Of a stretch of 64,000 bases of DNA, positions 62,763 through 64,000 are shown piece after piece. The first letter of the stretch is position 1. Each line of letters starts with the position of its first letter. The stretch is taken from the NCBI RefSeq assembly GCF_027596085.1, contig NC_072472.1, positions 15,088,971 to 15,152,970 of the forward strand, written 5' to 3'. The translations under genes and the position numbers were made by a program. Origin of the DNA: Anoplopoma fimbria (Eukaryota; Chordata; Actinopteri; Perciformes; Anoplopomatidae). The notes under the pieces were generated by a model. That model had not been told where the DNA came from. It saw only the letters and a list, made by a program, of their open reading frames with translations, and did not search any database.

Positions 62763-64000
62763 ACAGAAACCTGATCCTCAATGTGCGAGCGGTTCCAGTA
62801 AGACAGTGGCTGATAAACGGGAAGGAAAGATGATCCTGTGGTAACATCATCATTATCAGGTCTGCAGGCCTCTTCAAACTAATCACTCAAAGCCCCGGCC
62901 TGCTGGGATCGATGCACTTCGAATACTTTGCCTGTTTACGTCTTTTCATATTTAGAAACAAAGCTTCTCACATCGCCTCATTAATCTCTCCCAGGTTGTG
63001 TCTGTAAATAAGAAAGCATTGTTTGCCGGATTACCTCCTGCTCAATACAAATGAATAGTGCTTCCAGCTGCATTGTGTTGATATGCATGAGAAAGTGTTG
63101 TTGTCGATCATCATTTATGTTTCAACACTGATTAAAAAGTCTAAAATAATCTGGCTTTGACATCCTGAGGCCTAAACTTTTGTCAATTAGATTACCTGCA
63201 ACAAAAATAAAAAAAACAACTAATTATAACAACAAATTTAAACTGAAATTGGGGACTAAGTATATCTTTTGGGTATCAGATTACACTGTTCAACTGAGTT
63301 AATGCCATAATACTGCAAAATTGTTTTGTTTGTGTACTTGATGTGATGATTTGCATGTCAATAGATATCTTTGTGCTTCTGTTAATACTAAATTACTTGA
63401 GGAAAAGTGTTTTACACATCAGGTAGTGATGACAGAAAGTGATTTTCAAATTATGTTAAGGACTTTATTTCAATGTCTAAAGGTCCAAAATAAACATTCA
63501 AATATAGTATTTGAAAAGCTGCTTAAACATCAGTTATACAGTGTGAAACATAGACGTTCAAACTACTGCAAGAAAATTTGGTCCAGTGAAGACAGTTCAT
63601 TCTTGACCTTGGAAATAGTTTGACAAGATAATCTTAATATAAGATCCACTTACGCTATTTTTTAAAGCATATCATGGTCTTCATCAGCAAATGACTTTCT
63701 CTCAGTAAGTAAGAGTACACATGCAGTCCTATTTTGACCTAAACAGAGGTCATGACATGCAAACCGCCACATCAGTGCTTCACTGGGTTGTGTTGGGTTT
63801 GACCCTCTCCTAATGTCTCTGTCCGTTTACTTCTTCCTGGGTTTACAGAAGGTAATGATGAATTATGACAGTAACCAACTCTGAAATGTGTCATTTTTAA
63901 TCACAGATTGCTGCATTTTTCTTTGACTCATGTAATTGCTACAATAAAGCCTGATTTTAAAGCTTTAATCTAAAAGTGAATCATTTGTCTTGATTCATGT
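62760..64000. other. ebf1 intron, right part to window edge
   Basis: No exon is seen. The block at about 62780-63085 has balanced composition and no simple repeats and may be conserved non-coding DNA; the remainder is AT-rich. Confidence 0.5.

Noticed and set aside
61520..64000. Search for further upstream EBF exons
   Set aside because: No minus-strand frame matches the expected region before the duplicated helix ([20 protein letters not shown]-like), so those exons lie beyond the window.

Overview
The window looks like vertebrate nuclear DNA from a teleost fish, probably a percomorph. The evidence is split genes with GT-AG introns and vertebrate protein signatures, very dense long (CA/GT)n microsatellites, and several interspersed repeats that I recognise from memory as common in fish genomes. 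There is no sign of bacterial, viral or plasmid sequence. All family and orthology calls are from memory of protein families; no search was run.

Layout. (1) 1-8 kb, gene-dense. The 5' part of bod1 (minus, 535-1089) is head-to-head with htatsf1 (plus, 2204-5040) across a CpG-rich shared promoter carrying NRF1-like and ETS-like sites. An unrecognised coiled-coil gene (plus, 6107-7821) follows htatsf1. A 331-bp hAT-type MITE with an 8-bp target duplication lies beside bod1 exon 2. (2) 8-52.5 kb, gene-poor. I find no convincing exon. The interval holds about 40 long dinucleotide arrays, one (GATA)n array, decayed LINE tails, three copies of an 'AAGTACT'-rich fish repeat and other dispersed repeats. 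(3) 52.5-64 kb, the 3' end of an EBF/COE transcription factor on the minus strand, best matching ebf1. Five C-terminal exons lie between 61519 and 55983, including a 32-nt final coding exon. The long 3'UTR probably runs down to about 52.5 kb. The introns hold more microsatellites, a decayed Tc1-like copy and a second copy of a repeat found at 47.9 kb. The upstream exons lie beyond 64 kb.

How the genes relate. bod1 (mitotic phosphatase regulation) and htatsf1 (splicing/elongation) look co-regulated by a bidirectional housekeeping promoter. ebf1 is a developmental regulator next to a gene-poor stretch, a setting where distal enhancers are usual. Human counterparts map to 5q (BOD1, EBF1) and Xq (HTATSF1); 5q/Xq mixing on one chromosome is known in teleosts and favours EBF1 over EBF3.

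I did not find a new multi-gene system. The most interesting items are the orphan coiled-coil gene, the shortened htatsf1 tail, the consistent UG-sense repeats around the last ebf1 exon, and the clean hAT MITE. Nearly all long open frames in the middle of the window are artefacts of CA/GT repeats.
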